Assembly: GCA_033720955.1 (NCBI GenBank)
Contig: JAWWBN010000097.1
Location: 1-12,310 of the forward strand
Length of the DNA: 12,310 nt
Reading direction: 5' to 3'
From: JAWWBN01 sp033720955
Lineage (GTDB): Bacteria > Acidobacteriota > Thermoanaerobaculia > Multivoradales > JAHEKO01
Every line of letters begins with the position of its first letter. The first letter of the stretch is position 1. The notes under the pieces were generated by a model that saw only the letters and a program-made list of their open reading frames with translations, did not search any database and had not been told where the DNA came from. The translations under genes and the position numbers were made by a program. Below, in pieces: positions 1-5,836 of this stretch.

Positions 1-241
1 AGCGAGCCTGAGCCGCCTTCCTAGCCGCCTCGCTGCGCTCCTCAGGCGTCATCTTCGCCGCTCGGGCCTTGCCGCCCTTCTTCCCGCCCCTCCGACCAAG
101 CAGGACGGCCGCAGGGTCCTTCCCCTCAGCGATAGCCTGCTCGATCTCGTCGCGGGGCGCTTCGCCTATCGCCTCTTGGACGATCTGCCATGCGCGGCGG
201 TTGGCGTCGGCTGGCCGCTTCTTGCGTGAGCGCTTCGGCAT
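1..241 (-). CDS. Small basic GGxKGGKAR-motif protein, partial (C-terminus off the left edge)
   Basis: An open frame reads from ATG (239-241) to the window edge without a stop and gives 80 residues. The N-terminus is strongly basic (MPKRSRKKRP). A helical acidic stretch follows (about 18-40). Then come a Gly/Lys-rich turn, RRGGKKGGKAR (50-60), and a segment TPEERSEAARKAAQAR (65-80). The first base of the next codon is T, which fits the ...KAAQARW ending I associate with small bacterial hypothetical proteins sharing the LGRxGGxKGGKAR core. Charge and size suggest nucleic-acid binding, but no function is established. There is no Shine-Dalgarno sequence; a promoter sits directly in front of the ATG, suggesting a leaderless message. 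I favour this frame over the plus-strand frames here because of the family-like motif and the promoter placement. Confidence 0.72.
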   Translation of the reverse strand, partial: MPKRSRKKRPADANRRAWQIVQEAIGEAPRDEIEQAIAEGKDPAAVLLGRRGGKKGGKARAAKMTPEERSEAARKAAQAR

Positions 242-275
242 GGCTACAGGGTAGCACGCGCCGCCGCGCCGTCAA
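242..275 (-). promoter_or_regulatory. Sigma-70-type promoter for the small basic protein, probably leaderless
   Basis: Read on the minus strand: -35 TTGACG (270-275), a 16-nt spacer, an extended -10 TGC TACCCT (hexamer 248-253), then only six bases (GTAGCC) before the ATG. A start site 7 nt below the -10 would fall on the A of the ATG. There is no AGGAG-like site. This geometry is typical of leaderless bacterial genes. The -35 overlaps the T-rich tail of the terminator of the upstream peptide gene. Confidence 0.6.
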
Positions 276-317
276 GAAACAACCTGACCCACTACCCGCG
301 ACGACGCAGTGGGTCAG
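274..317 (-). terminator. Rho-independent-type terminator after the exported-peptide gene
   Basis: A perfect 10-bp inverted repeat is present: CTGACCCACT (284-293) and AGTGGGTCAG (308-317), with a 14-nt loop. On the minus strand it is followed by GTTGTTTCTT, seven T in ten, in an otherwise about 70% GC region. It lies 57 nt beyond the stop of the 72-aa peptide gene and directly in front of the next promoter, so it insulates the two minus-strand genes. It could also serve as a dyad operator for that promoter. Confidence 0.6.
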
Positions 318-374
318 CCACCCGGCCCACTCCCCACGGCAGGGTCGCGCCCCCGGCCACGAGGCACGGCGCAG

Positions 375-593
375 CTAGCCGTTGCCGGTGATGCTGGCCC
401 CCTCCTCGGCGACGAAAGGCGCCGGCGAGGGCTCCCACAGCTCGAGAACCCACTCGAAGAATCGCTCCAGAAGCCCGCCACGGAGCTCCGGACCGTTCCA
501 GGACCCGTCGAGCATGCCGGCCTCGGCCGGCATCGCGACGAGGGCGACGCCGATCAGGGCGCCCAGGCACACGAGTTTCCTCCGAGAGCTCAT
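375..593 (-). CDS. Small exported peptide (72 aa), family not recognised
   Basis: The start is ATG 591-593, supported by a GGAAAGGAAAG purine-rich ribosome site 4 nt upstream and by the signal peptide that begins there; the longer frame from 668 adds an Arg-rich, unlikely N-terminus. Residues 1-25 are a textbook signal peptide: SSRRK n-region, hydrophobic core LVCLGALIGVALVA, and cleavage after AEA. The predicted mature peptide is about 47 residues. It contains GMLDGSW, then a probable amphipathic helix LLERFFEWVLELW (41-53), a Pro-containing linker, and a small-residue tail EEGASITGNG. There are no cysteines in the mature part. It is flanked by its own candidate promoter and terminator, so it is probably a single-gene unit. 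Function is unknown; a surface-active or signalling peptide is conceivable but unsupported. Confidence 0.62.
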   Translation of the reverse strand: MSSRRKLVCLGALIGVALVAMPAEAGMLDGSWNGPELRGGLLERFFEWVLELWEPSPAPFVAEEGASITGNG

Positions 594-617
594 CTGGCTT
601 TCCTTTCCGCGGAGGCC

Positions 618-644
618 GACAGGCCGCCTGACGCGGCGGCCGTC
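618..644 (-). repeat. Strong hairpin in the leader of the exported-peptide gene
   Basis: Perfect 7-bp arms GGCCGCC (622-628) and GGCGGCC (635-641) flank a 6-nt loop TGACGC. The stem extends by GAC/GTC (618-620 with 642-644) past a single bulged A (621), giving ten pairs. It ends 24 nt before the ATG of the peptide gene on the minus strand, just upstream of its ribosome site. It could be a leader RNA structure or an operator. High GC makes chance hairpins commoner here. Confidence 0.4.
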
Positions 645-699
645 GCCCCGCAAAGCTAGAACGGGCACCGCGGGCCCGGGGAGTACGGCGGACGCGCCA

Positions 700-728
700 A
701 GCCTATAGCCTCGCCTCCTCCACGTCTA
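700..728 (-). promoter_or_regulatory. Candidate promoter for the exported-peptide gene
   Basis: On the minus strand TAGACG (723-728, four of six matches to the -35 consensus) is followed after 17 nt by TAGGCT (700-705, TA...T). Initiation near 693 would give a roughly 100-nt leader containing the hairpin at 618-644. This is a weak match chosen by position. Confidence 0.25.
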
Positions 729-757
729 CGGCACGCTTTCTGCACCGTCTCCGCCGA

Positions 758-778
758 TGCCGGCGCACGGCGCCGGCA
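758..778 (+). repeat. Perfect 9-bp inverted repeat just before the GWxTD/VWA gene
   Basis: Arms TGCCGGCGC (758-766) and GCGCCGGCA (770-778) are exact reverse complements separated by ACG. The dyad ends 13 nt before the ATG at 792. As RNA it would form a very stable triloop hairpin at or next to the ribosome-binding region; as DNA it could be an operator. No convincing -35/-10 pair was found for this gene. Confidence 0.4.
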
Positions 779-791
779 CCGCCCCGAGACC

Positions 792-3335
792 ATGCTGCGC
801 CCCACCCTCCTGCTGCTCGCGAGCCTCGTCACGGGGGCCGTGCAGGCCGCCGCGGAGCCCCCACCGGAGCCGGCCGCCACCGGGACCCAGGAGGAGACCG
901 CCCCGGACGGCGAGCCCGAGCTGGCGCCCGAGTTCTCGCGCTGGCTGGAGCAGGTGGAGCTCCTGATCACGGAAGAGGAGAGGGAGTACTTCCTCTCCCT
1001 AACCGAGGACTTCCGCCGCCGCGCCTTCATCGACGAGTTCTGGCGGGTGCGCGACCCCGACCCCGAGTCGCCCTGGAACGAGGCCAAGCGGGGCTGGCTG
1101 GAGCGGGTGGACCAGGCGCTCGAGGACTACGGCTCGCTGAAGGACGCCCGGGCGGTGATGTTCGTGACCAACGGCCCCCCGGGCGGCTTCGTCCTTCCGG
1201 ACGGCCGGGTCATCAGCATCTGCTTCGACCGCGACCGCGAGCTCGAGCTCTGGTTCTACGGCTCGAGCGAGCGCACCGAGAGCCGATTCGTGGCCCTCTT
1301 CTGGCGCCGCGACTACGGCCTGCGCGACCGTCCCTACCTGCTCTGGATGGGCTTCGAGGTCCTCCGACCGGCCAAGCGCTTCCGGCTGCCCAGCACCAAT
1401 CCGAGCGACTTCTGCGAGTCCGACATCCTGGCGGGGGCGATCGCCCTGATCACCCGCGACCTCTCCTACGCCAGCTTCCTGGAGGAGATCACCTCGCCGC
1501 CGAAGCCCGCCGAGAGCGAGTGGGTGGCGAGCTTCGCCGCCAACAGCACCGACCTGCCCCCCGGGGCGGACACCTTCGAGGTCGCGCTGGCGGTGGACTT
1601 CCCCGGCCGCAACCAGAACCGCACCGCGGTCCAGGGGATCCTGACCCTCGAGCCCGAGGCGGCCGCGGTCCTCGAGCAGGGTGGCGAGCCGGTGCGACGC
1701 TTCCTCATGCTGGGCGAGGTCATCCGCGACGACCGTCTCCTCGAGAGCTTCCGCTACCGCTTCGAGATCCGCGACACCGATCGGGTGGACGGCCGAATCC
1801 CGTTGGTCTTCCAGCGCTACCTGCGTCCCGGAGCCGCCGAGCTGCGGATCAAGGTGGAGGATCTCTTCGGACGCCGCTTCGCTTCGGCGCGGCAGGCTCT
1901 CGACGTGCCCAGCCCCCGGGGCCGCGCCTCGCTGCGCAAGCCCCCCGAGGGGGAGATCTTCCGGCTGCTGGCCGAGGCCAACCTCGCCGCCCAGCGCGGC
2001 CAGACCACCCTCCGCCTGGTGCCGCCCGAGCCCGAGGAGATCCAGGTCGGGGGCTACCGCTTTCACACCGTCACCACCGGCGAGGTGAGCGCGGTCACCT
2101 TCCTCCTCAACGGCCAGGAGCTGCTCACCAAGCGGCGCCCCCCCTTCAGCGTGGAGCTGGACCTCGGGCCGGTGGCCGCCACCCACCGACTGCGCGCTGT
2201 GGGCCTCGACGACGAGGGTGACGAGGTGGCCAGCGACGAGCTGCTGGTCAACCGCGGCGGGCAGCGCTTCCGCATCCGGCTCACCGAGCCGGTCAAGGGG
2301 CGCTCCTACGCCGGGAGCGTCTCGGCGGTGATGCAGATCGAGGTGCCCGACGGCCGCCGGCTCGACAAGGTGGAGCTCTACCTGGGCGAGCGTCAGGTGG
2401 CCACCCTCTACCAGGAGCCCTTCGTGCAGCCGATCCTGCTGGAGGACGACGGCCTGAGCTACGTGCGCGCGGTGGCCCACCTGGCCGACGGGCTGACCAC
2501 CGAGGACGTGGTGTTCATCAACGCCCCCGACTACTTCGAGGAGATCGAGGTGGTCTACGTCGAGCTCTTCGCCAGCGTCTTCGGCCGCGGCGGGCGGCCG
2601 GTCCTGGGTCTCGGGAAGGACGACTTCCGGGTGTGGGAGGACGGCGTCGAGCAGCAGGTGCGGCGCTTCGAGTTCGTGCGCGATCTGCCCATCCACGCCG
2701 GTCTGCTGCTCGACACCTCCTCGTCGATGGCCGAGGGCCTGGCCACGGTGGTGGACGCGGCCCGGGGCTTCGTGGAAGAGGCGATCCGTCCGAAGGACCG
2801 GCTGGCGCTGTTCTCCTTCAACTCACAGCCCCGCGTGGAGTCGAAGTTCACCGGCAGCCCCGAGGAGGTGACCCAGGCGCTGGCCGGCCTGCGCGCCCGC
2901 GGCTCGACCGCCCTCTACGACAGCCTGGTCTTCGCCCTGCACTACTTCGACGGCATCAAGGGGCAGAAGGCCCTCGTGCTCCTCTCCGACGGCAAGGACG
3001 AGGCGAGCTACTTCGACGTCGACGGCGCCCTCCAGACCGCCCAGCGGGCCGGGGTCACGATCTACGTGATCGGGCTCAAGGAGCTGGCGCGGGACCGCGA
3101 CGCCCGCAAGGTCCTGAACCGCTTCGCCGAGGAGACCGGCGGCCGCAGCTTCTTCATCGAGAACACCGCCGAGCTGCCGGCGATCTACCGCACCATCCAG
3201 AACGAGCTGCGCTCGCAGTACCTGCTGACCTACCAGTCGGCCTCGGAGAAGGATCCCAACCTCTTCCGTCGGGTGCGGGTCGAGGTGGACCGGGCGGGGG
3301 CGGAGGTGCGCACGCTGGCCGGCTACTACCCGTAG
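792..3335 (+). CDS. Exported GWxTD-like domain / VWA domain protein (Acidobacteria type)
   Basis: An 847-aa exported protein with signal peptide 1-20 or so (LLLLASLVTGAVQA). Residues about 45-235 match the GWxTD family layout: AFIDEFWRVRDPDPESPWNE (78-97) followed by NGPPGG (127-132). The eponymous GWxTD residues are replaced by a SLKDARAVMF stretch. Residues 255-375 are beta-rich. Two Ig-like segments follow (about 415-487 and 493-578). The C-terminus (585-845) is a VWA domain of the acidobacterial VWFA-related type. Its MIDAS metal site is complete: DTSSS (D641, S643, S645), T706 in GSTALYD and D733 in LLSDGKD. VWA domains bind ligands or partner proteins through a divalent metal, so a role in envelope protein-protein contacts is likely; substrate unknown. 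The start is ATG with a poor ribosome site but an immediately following signal peptide. It diverges from the exported-peptide gene. Confidence 0.88.
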   Translation: MLRPTLLLLASLVTGAVQAAAEPPPEPAATGTQEETAPDGEPELAPEFSRWLEQVELLITEEEREYFLSLTEDFRRRAFIDEFWRVRDPDPESPWNEAKRGWLERVDQALEDYGSLKDARAVMFVTNGPPGGFVLPDGRVISICFDRDRELELWFYGSSERTESRFVALFWRRDYGLRDRPYLLWMGFEVLRPAKRFRLPSTNPSDFCESDILAGAIALITRDLSYASFLEEITSPPKPAESEWVASFAANSTDLPPGADTFEVALAVDFPGRNQNRTAVQGILTLEPEAAAVLEQGGEPVRRFLMLGEVIRDDRLLESFRYRFEIRDTDRVDGRIPLVFQRYLRPGAAELRIKVEDLFGRRFASARQALDVPSPRGRASLRKPPEGEIFRLLAEANLAAQRGQTTLRLVPPEPEEIQVGGYRFHTVTTGEVSAVTFLLNGQELLTKRRPPFSVELDLGPVAATHRLRAVGLDDEGDEVASDELLVNRGGQRFRIRLTEPVKGRSYAGSVSAVMQIEVPDGRRLDKVELYLGERQVATLYQEPFVQPILLEDDGLSYVRAVAHLADGLTTEDVVFINAPDYFEEIEVVYVELFASVFGRGGRPVLGLGKDDFRVWEDGVEQQVRRFEFVRDLPIHAGLLLDTSSSMAEGLATVVDAARGFVEEAIRPKDRLALFSFNSQPRVESKFTGSPEEVTQALAGLRARGSTALYDSLVFALHYFDGIKGQKALVLLSDGKDEASYFDVDGALQTAQRAGVTIYVIGLKELARDRDARKVLNRFAEETGGRSFFIENTAELPAIYRTIQNELRSQYLLTYQSASEKDPNLFRRVRVEVDRAGAEVRTLAGYYP

Positions 3336-3343
3336 GGCCGCCG

Positions 3344-3360
3344 GCGCGGTCCCACCGCGC
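3344..3360. terminator. Hairpin between convergent genes, possible shared terminator
   Basis: GCGCGGT (3344-3350) and ACCGCGC (3354-3360) form a 7-bp perfect stem with a CCC loop inside the 27-bp gap between the stop of the VWA gene and the stop of the SCO gene. No T-tract follows on either strand, so it is at best a weak bidirectional or Rho-assisted terminator. Confidence 0.35.
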
Positions 3361-3362
3361 GG

Positions 3363-4763
3363 CTACCGCTCCGCGAGCAGCGTCGAGAGGTCCTGGGCCA
3401 CCCCCGCCGGATCCCAGCCGAGCGTCCGGTACTTGCGAACCAGGCGTCCGCGGGAGTCGATCAGCACCGACTCGACGCCGTGACTGTTCACCCAGCCGCC
3501 GTTGTAGCTGACGGGGGTCTCGAGCTCGGCCAGAAAGCGGACGTGACCCTCCGGCTCGAGACGGGCGCTGAGGGCGTGGCTGCCCAGCCGCATGCCGCGG
3601 TCGAGGGCGTAGCGTTTCATCCGCACCGGGGTGTCGAACTCGGGCTCGAAGCTGATGGCCAGGAGCCGCACCGACTCGGACAGACCCCTCCGGGTCAGCG
3701 TCTCCTGCAGCCGGGCCAGCCGCGCCACCGCGGTCGAGCACTTCCCGGCGTTCTGACAGCGGGTGTAGAAGAAGGTCAGCAGCACCGGCCGGTCCACCAG
3801 GTCGTCGAGAGACCAGAGGTCGCCCTCGTGGTCCTCGAGACGCACGTCCAGGTGGGCGAGACGGGGCCGCTCGGCCGGCGCCAGCCAGGGGGTGGAGCTC
3901 TCGATCGCCTCCCGGACGCCGGGACCCGGAGGCTCGTGGCCGCCGGGCCGCGACCGCGGCCCGCCCTCGACGACCGGGAGCGCCTCCCGGGCGCCGGCCA
4001 CCAGCCGCGGATCGAGAGAGCCCGACCCGTGGGCGATCGCGTGCAGCACGGTGAGCGCCTCCCGGTCCTCGGGACCGGCCACGGCCGCCAGGGTGCGGAC
4101 CGTCTCGAGCTGGACCGTGGTCGCCTCGTGCGGGGGGAAGGTCGTCTCGTACCGCTCGAGCGAGAACTCCTCTTCCGCGAAGCGCTCCCCGATGGCCGCC
4201 AGCAGATGGGGAATGAAGTCGCGGCCCCGTGGCCCCAGAGTCCCCGCCGCGCGCACCGCCGCGCCGAACTCCACCGCCGCCATCCGCTCGTCCACGTAGC
4301 CCACGGTGTCCATCAGCGGAGCCAGCGCGGTGTCCGGGACCCCCACGTCGCTCAGGGTGGCGTACGCGTAGGCGCGCAGCCGGAGCACCTCCCATCTGTC
4401 CCTGTCCTGGTAGAGGGCCGCGCGGTGGGAGAGGAGGGCGGCGATGGGGTCGCCGGCTCCCGCCGCCGTGGGGCCCAGCTCCCGCAGCCGGTGCAGGAGG
4501 GCGGCCACCACCCGGTGATCGGTGGCGCCGTCGCTCGCCTCCAGGCGGGCGACCAGCGCCGCGACGGAGAGGCTCTCCAGAGCCCCGGAGCGCACGCAGG
4601 CGAGCTGCTCCCGGACCGTCAGCCGCGGCAGCTCGTCGAGACAGCCGGCGGCCGCGGCGGCCGACGCCGGCGGCGACAGCGGGAGGAGGAGCGGGAGGAG
4701 GAGGGCGCCGGCCACGCCCGCTCGGGCCGGCCGCCCGGAGCCGGCCGGCTCAGCGGAAGGCAA
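3363..4763 (-). CDS. Exported HEAT-like/SCO1-SenC fusion protein, putative copper chaperone
   Basis: A 466-aa protein. Residues 1-37 are a signal peptide (core ALLLPLLLPL). Residues 41-265 are helical repeats resembling HEAT/armadillo, with a Cys pair C41/C56. A Pro/Gly linker follows (268-283). Residues 295-466 are a thioredoxin-fold SCO1/SenC domain: VLLTFFYTRC, copper-binding cysteines C336 and C342, LLAISFEPEFDTP (367-379) and the third ligand H428 placed six residues before LID, as in classical SCO proteins. The Cys spacing is CX5C instead of the usual CX3C. SCO proteins hold Cu and reduce thiols outside the cytoplasm. The start is TTG (4761-4763), supported by a perfect AGGAGG four bases upstream, and overlaps the previous gene by 14 bp, so translation is coupled. 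It is the last gene of the tyrosinase operon and may supply copper to that enzyme (inference). A GTG at codon 17 is a less likely start. Confidence 0.85.
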   Translation of the reverse strand: MPSAEPAGSGRPARAGVAGALLLPLLLPLSPPASAAAAAGCLDELPRLTVREQLACVRSGALESLSVAALVARLEASDGATDHRVVAALLHRLRELGPTAAGAGDPIAALLSHRAALYQDRDRWEVLRLRAYAYATLSDVGVPDTALAPLMDTVGYVDERMAAVEFGAAVRAAGTLGPRGRDFIPHLLAAIGERFAEEEFSLERYETTFPPHEATTVQLETVRTLAAVAGPEDREALTVLHAIAHGSGSLDPRLVAGAREALPVVEGGPRSRPGGHEPPGPGVREAIESSTPWLAPAERPRLAHLDVRLEDHEGDLWSLDDLVDRPVLLTFFYTRCQNAGKCSTAVARLARLQETLTRRGLSESVRLLAISFEPEFDTPVRMKRYALDRGMRLGSHALSARLEPEGHVRFLAELETPVSYNGGWVNSHGVESVLIDSRGRLVRKYRTLGWDPAGVAQDLSTLLAER

Positions 4764-5820
4764 AGTGCCTCCTGACGGCCGGGAAGTGGCGACGCAGGTG
4801 GTCGAAGAGCTTCTTCGCCTCGGCGCCCAGGTCCAGTCCGGTCGAGGTCACGCCGCCGTCGGGCTGGGCGGCGAGCGCCTGGACGGCCAAAGCGAAACGG
4901 ACTTGTGAATCGGCCGGCTCGTTGTGGTAGTTCAGCCGAATCATGCCCCCCTCGAGGGCGGCGTAGCGCACGTCGGCGTCCTCCGAGCGGTCGGCGACGA
5001 GGCGCAGGGCGTAGGCCATGTACTCCTCGTCCTCCCGCGCCAGGGCGCGCAGGCCGCTCACCCGCGCGACTCTCGCCGTGCTGCGGGAGCGGACCAGCTC
5101 GATCACCTCGCCGCGCGACTCCGGATCGACCGCGAGCACCCGGAGCGCCTGGGCCTGCACCCGGGCGTCGGGGTGACGCAGGAAGGGCCGGGCCGTGACC
5201 AGGTGCTTGGCGGGCCCGTCCACGTCCAGCAGCTCCAGCGCGTCGCCCAGCGGGATGGGCGGCCGATCGCCGTCCTTGAGGGGCTGGACCAGCCGGTCCA
5301 CCGCCACCATGTCGTGACTGGCCACCGCCACCCGATAGGCCGCCAGGCGCACCGGGTCCCGGGGATCGTCGAGGCGGTCGCGCAGCGCGCTCTGGAGCCG
5401 CTGCCGGACCGCCGCGGGCTGACGGAAGGTGGTGCGCCGGCCGACCTCGTAGATCAGCTCGCTGGCCAGCTCGCCGCTCTCGGTGGGCCGGGCGATGATC
5501 TCGAAGACCGTGTCCAGATAGGGCTCGTCGTACCGCGCTTTCTCGAGCGCCGCCAGCCGCACCGCGTCGGGCTCGGCGGTGTCGGCGCCGATCCGGACCA
5601 GGGCGCTCATGGTCTCCTCGTCCGGGTAGCCCAGACGGGTCACGGCCTGCAGCCGCTCCGCCACCGGCTGCGACGAGTCCAGGAAGGTGCTGGTGGCCGC
5701 GGCCCTCTCCGCACGCAGGGCGGCGGCCTCGGCCTCCTTGTCCTCCTGCGCCCGGGCCGGCGGGCCGGTCGTCAGGACCAGGGCGAGCGCGACGAGGAGG
5801 GTGGGATGGAGGTGGCGCAT
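4750..5820 (-). CDS. Exported HEAT-repeat protein
   Basis: A 356-aa protein. The start ATG (5818-5820) has GAGGAG 8 nt upstream. Signal peptide 1-24: TLLVALALVLTTGPPARA, cleavage before QEDKE. The rest is almost wholly alpha-helical with repeated pairs of helices typical of HEAT repeats. Examples are PDAVRLAALEKA (84-95), DPVRLAAYRVA (155-165), HPDARVQAQALRVLA (216-230), ARVARVSGLRALA (249-261) and DADVRYAALEGG (281-292). No catalytic motif was seen. The C-terminus is basic and aromatic (HLRRHFPAVRRHFAFR). Such scaffolds usually mediate protein binding. It begins 16 bp after the tyrosinase stop and overlaps the SCO fusion gene, whose N-terminal half has a similar helical character, so the two may be partners or derived from one another. 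Location is periplasmic by inference. Confidence 0.82.
   Translation of the reverse strand: MRHLHPTLLVALALVLTTGPPARAQEDKEAEAAALRAERAAATSTFLDSSQPVAERLQAVTRLGYPDEETMSALVRIGADTAEPDAVRLAALEKARYDEPYLDTVFEIIARPTESGELASELIYEVGRRTTFRQPAAVRQRLQSALRDRLDDPRDPVRLAAYRVAVASHDMVAVDRLVQPLKDGDRPPIPLGDALELLDVDGPAKHLVTARPFLRHPDARVQAQALRVLAVDPESRGEVIELVRSRSTARVARVSGLRALAREDEEYMAYALRLVADRSEDADVRYAALEGGMIRLNYHNEPADSQVRFALAVQALAAQPDGGVTSTGLDLGAEAKKLFDHLRRHFPAVRRHFAFR
4768..4773 (-). promoter_or_regulatory. Shine-Dalgarno site deciding the TTG start of the SCO fusion gene
   Basis: On the minus strand AGGAGG, then CACT, then TTG (4763-4761). The site lies inside the last codons of the HEAT-repeat gene, whose TGA is at 4750-4752. 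A consensus site at this position argues for the TTG over the downstream GTG and for coupled translation. Confidence 0.6.
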
Positions 5821-5836
5821 GGTCGGATCTCCTCGG

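Noticed and set aside
704..709. TATAGC as a -10 box for the VWA gene
   Set aside because: The hexamer 17 bp upstream, GAGTAC, does not resemble a -35, so no promoter is claimed.
999..2696. Long open frame (565 codons) on the minus strand opposite the GWxTD/VWA gene
   Set aside because: Its product is low-complexity and rich in Gly, Ala, His and Leu with no motif, as expected for the antisense of a GC-rich gene whose own frame has clear domains.
3154..4395. 413-codon minus-strand frame within the SCO fusion gene, and plus-strand 3480-4775
   Set aside because: Both are compositional shadows; the SCO cysteines, histidine and signal peptide are in the frame 3363-4763.
4641..4644. C41 of the SCO fusion protein as a lipoprotein cysteine
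   Set aside because: The preceding residues AAG lack the Leu/Val at -3, and a normal signal-peptidase site (ASA) is present; C41 may instead pair with C56.
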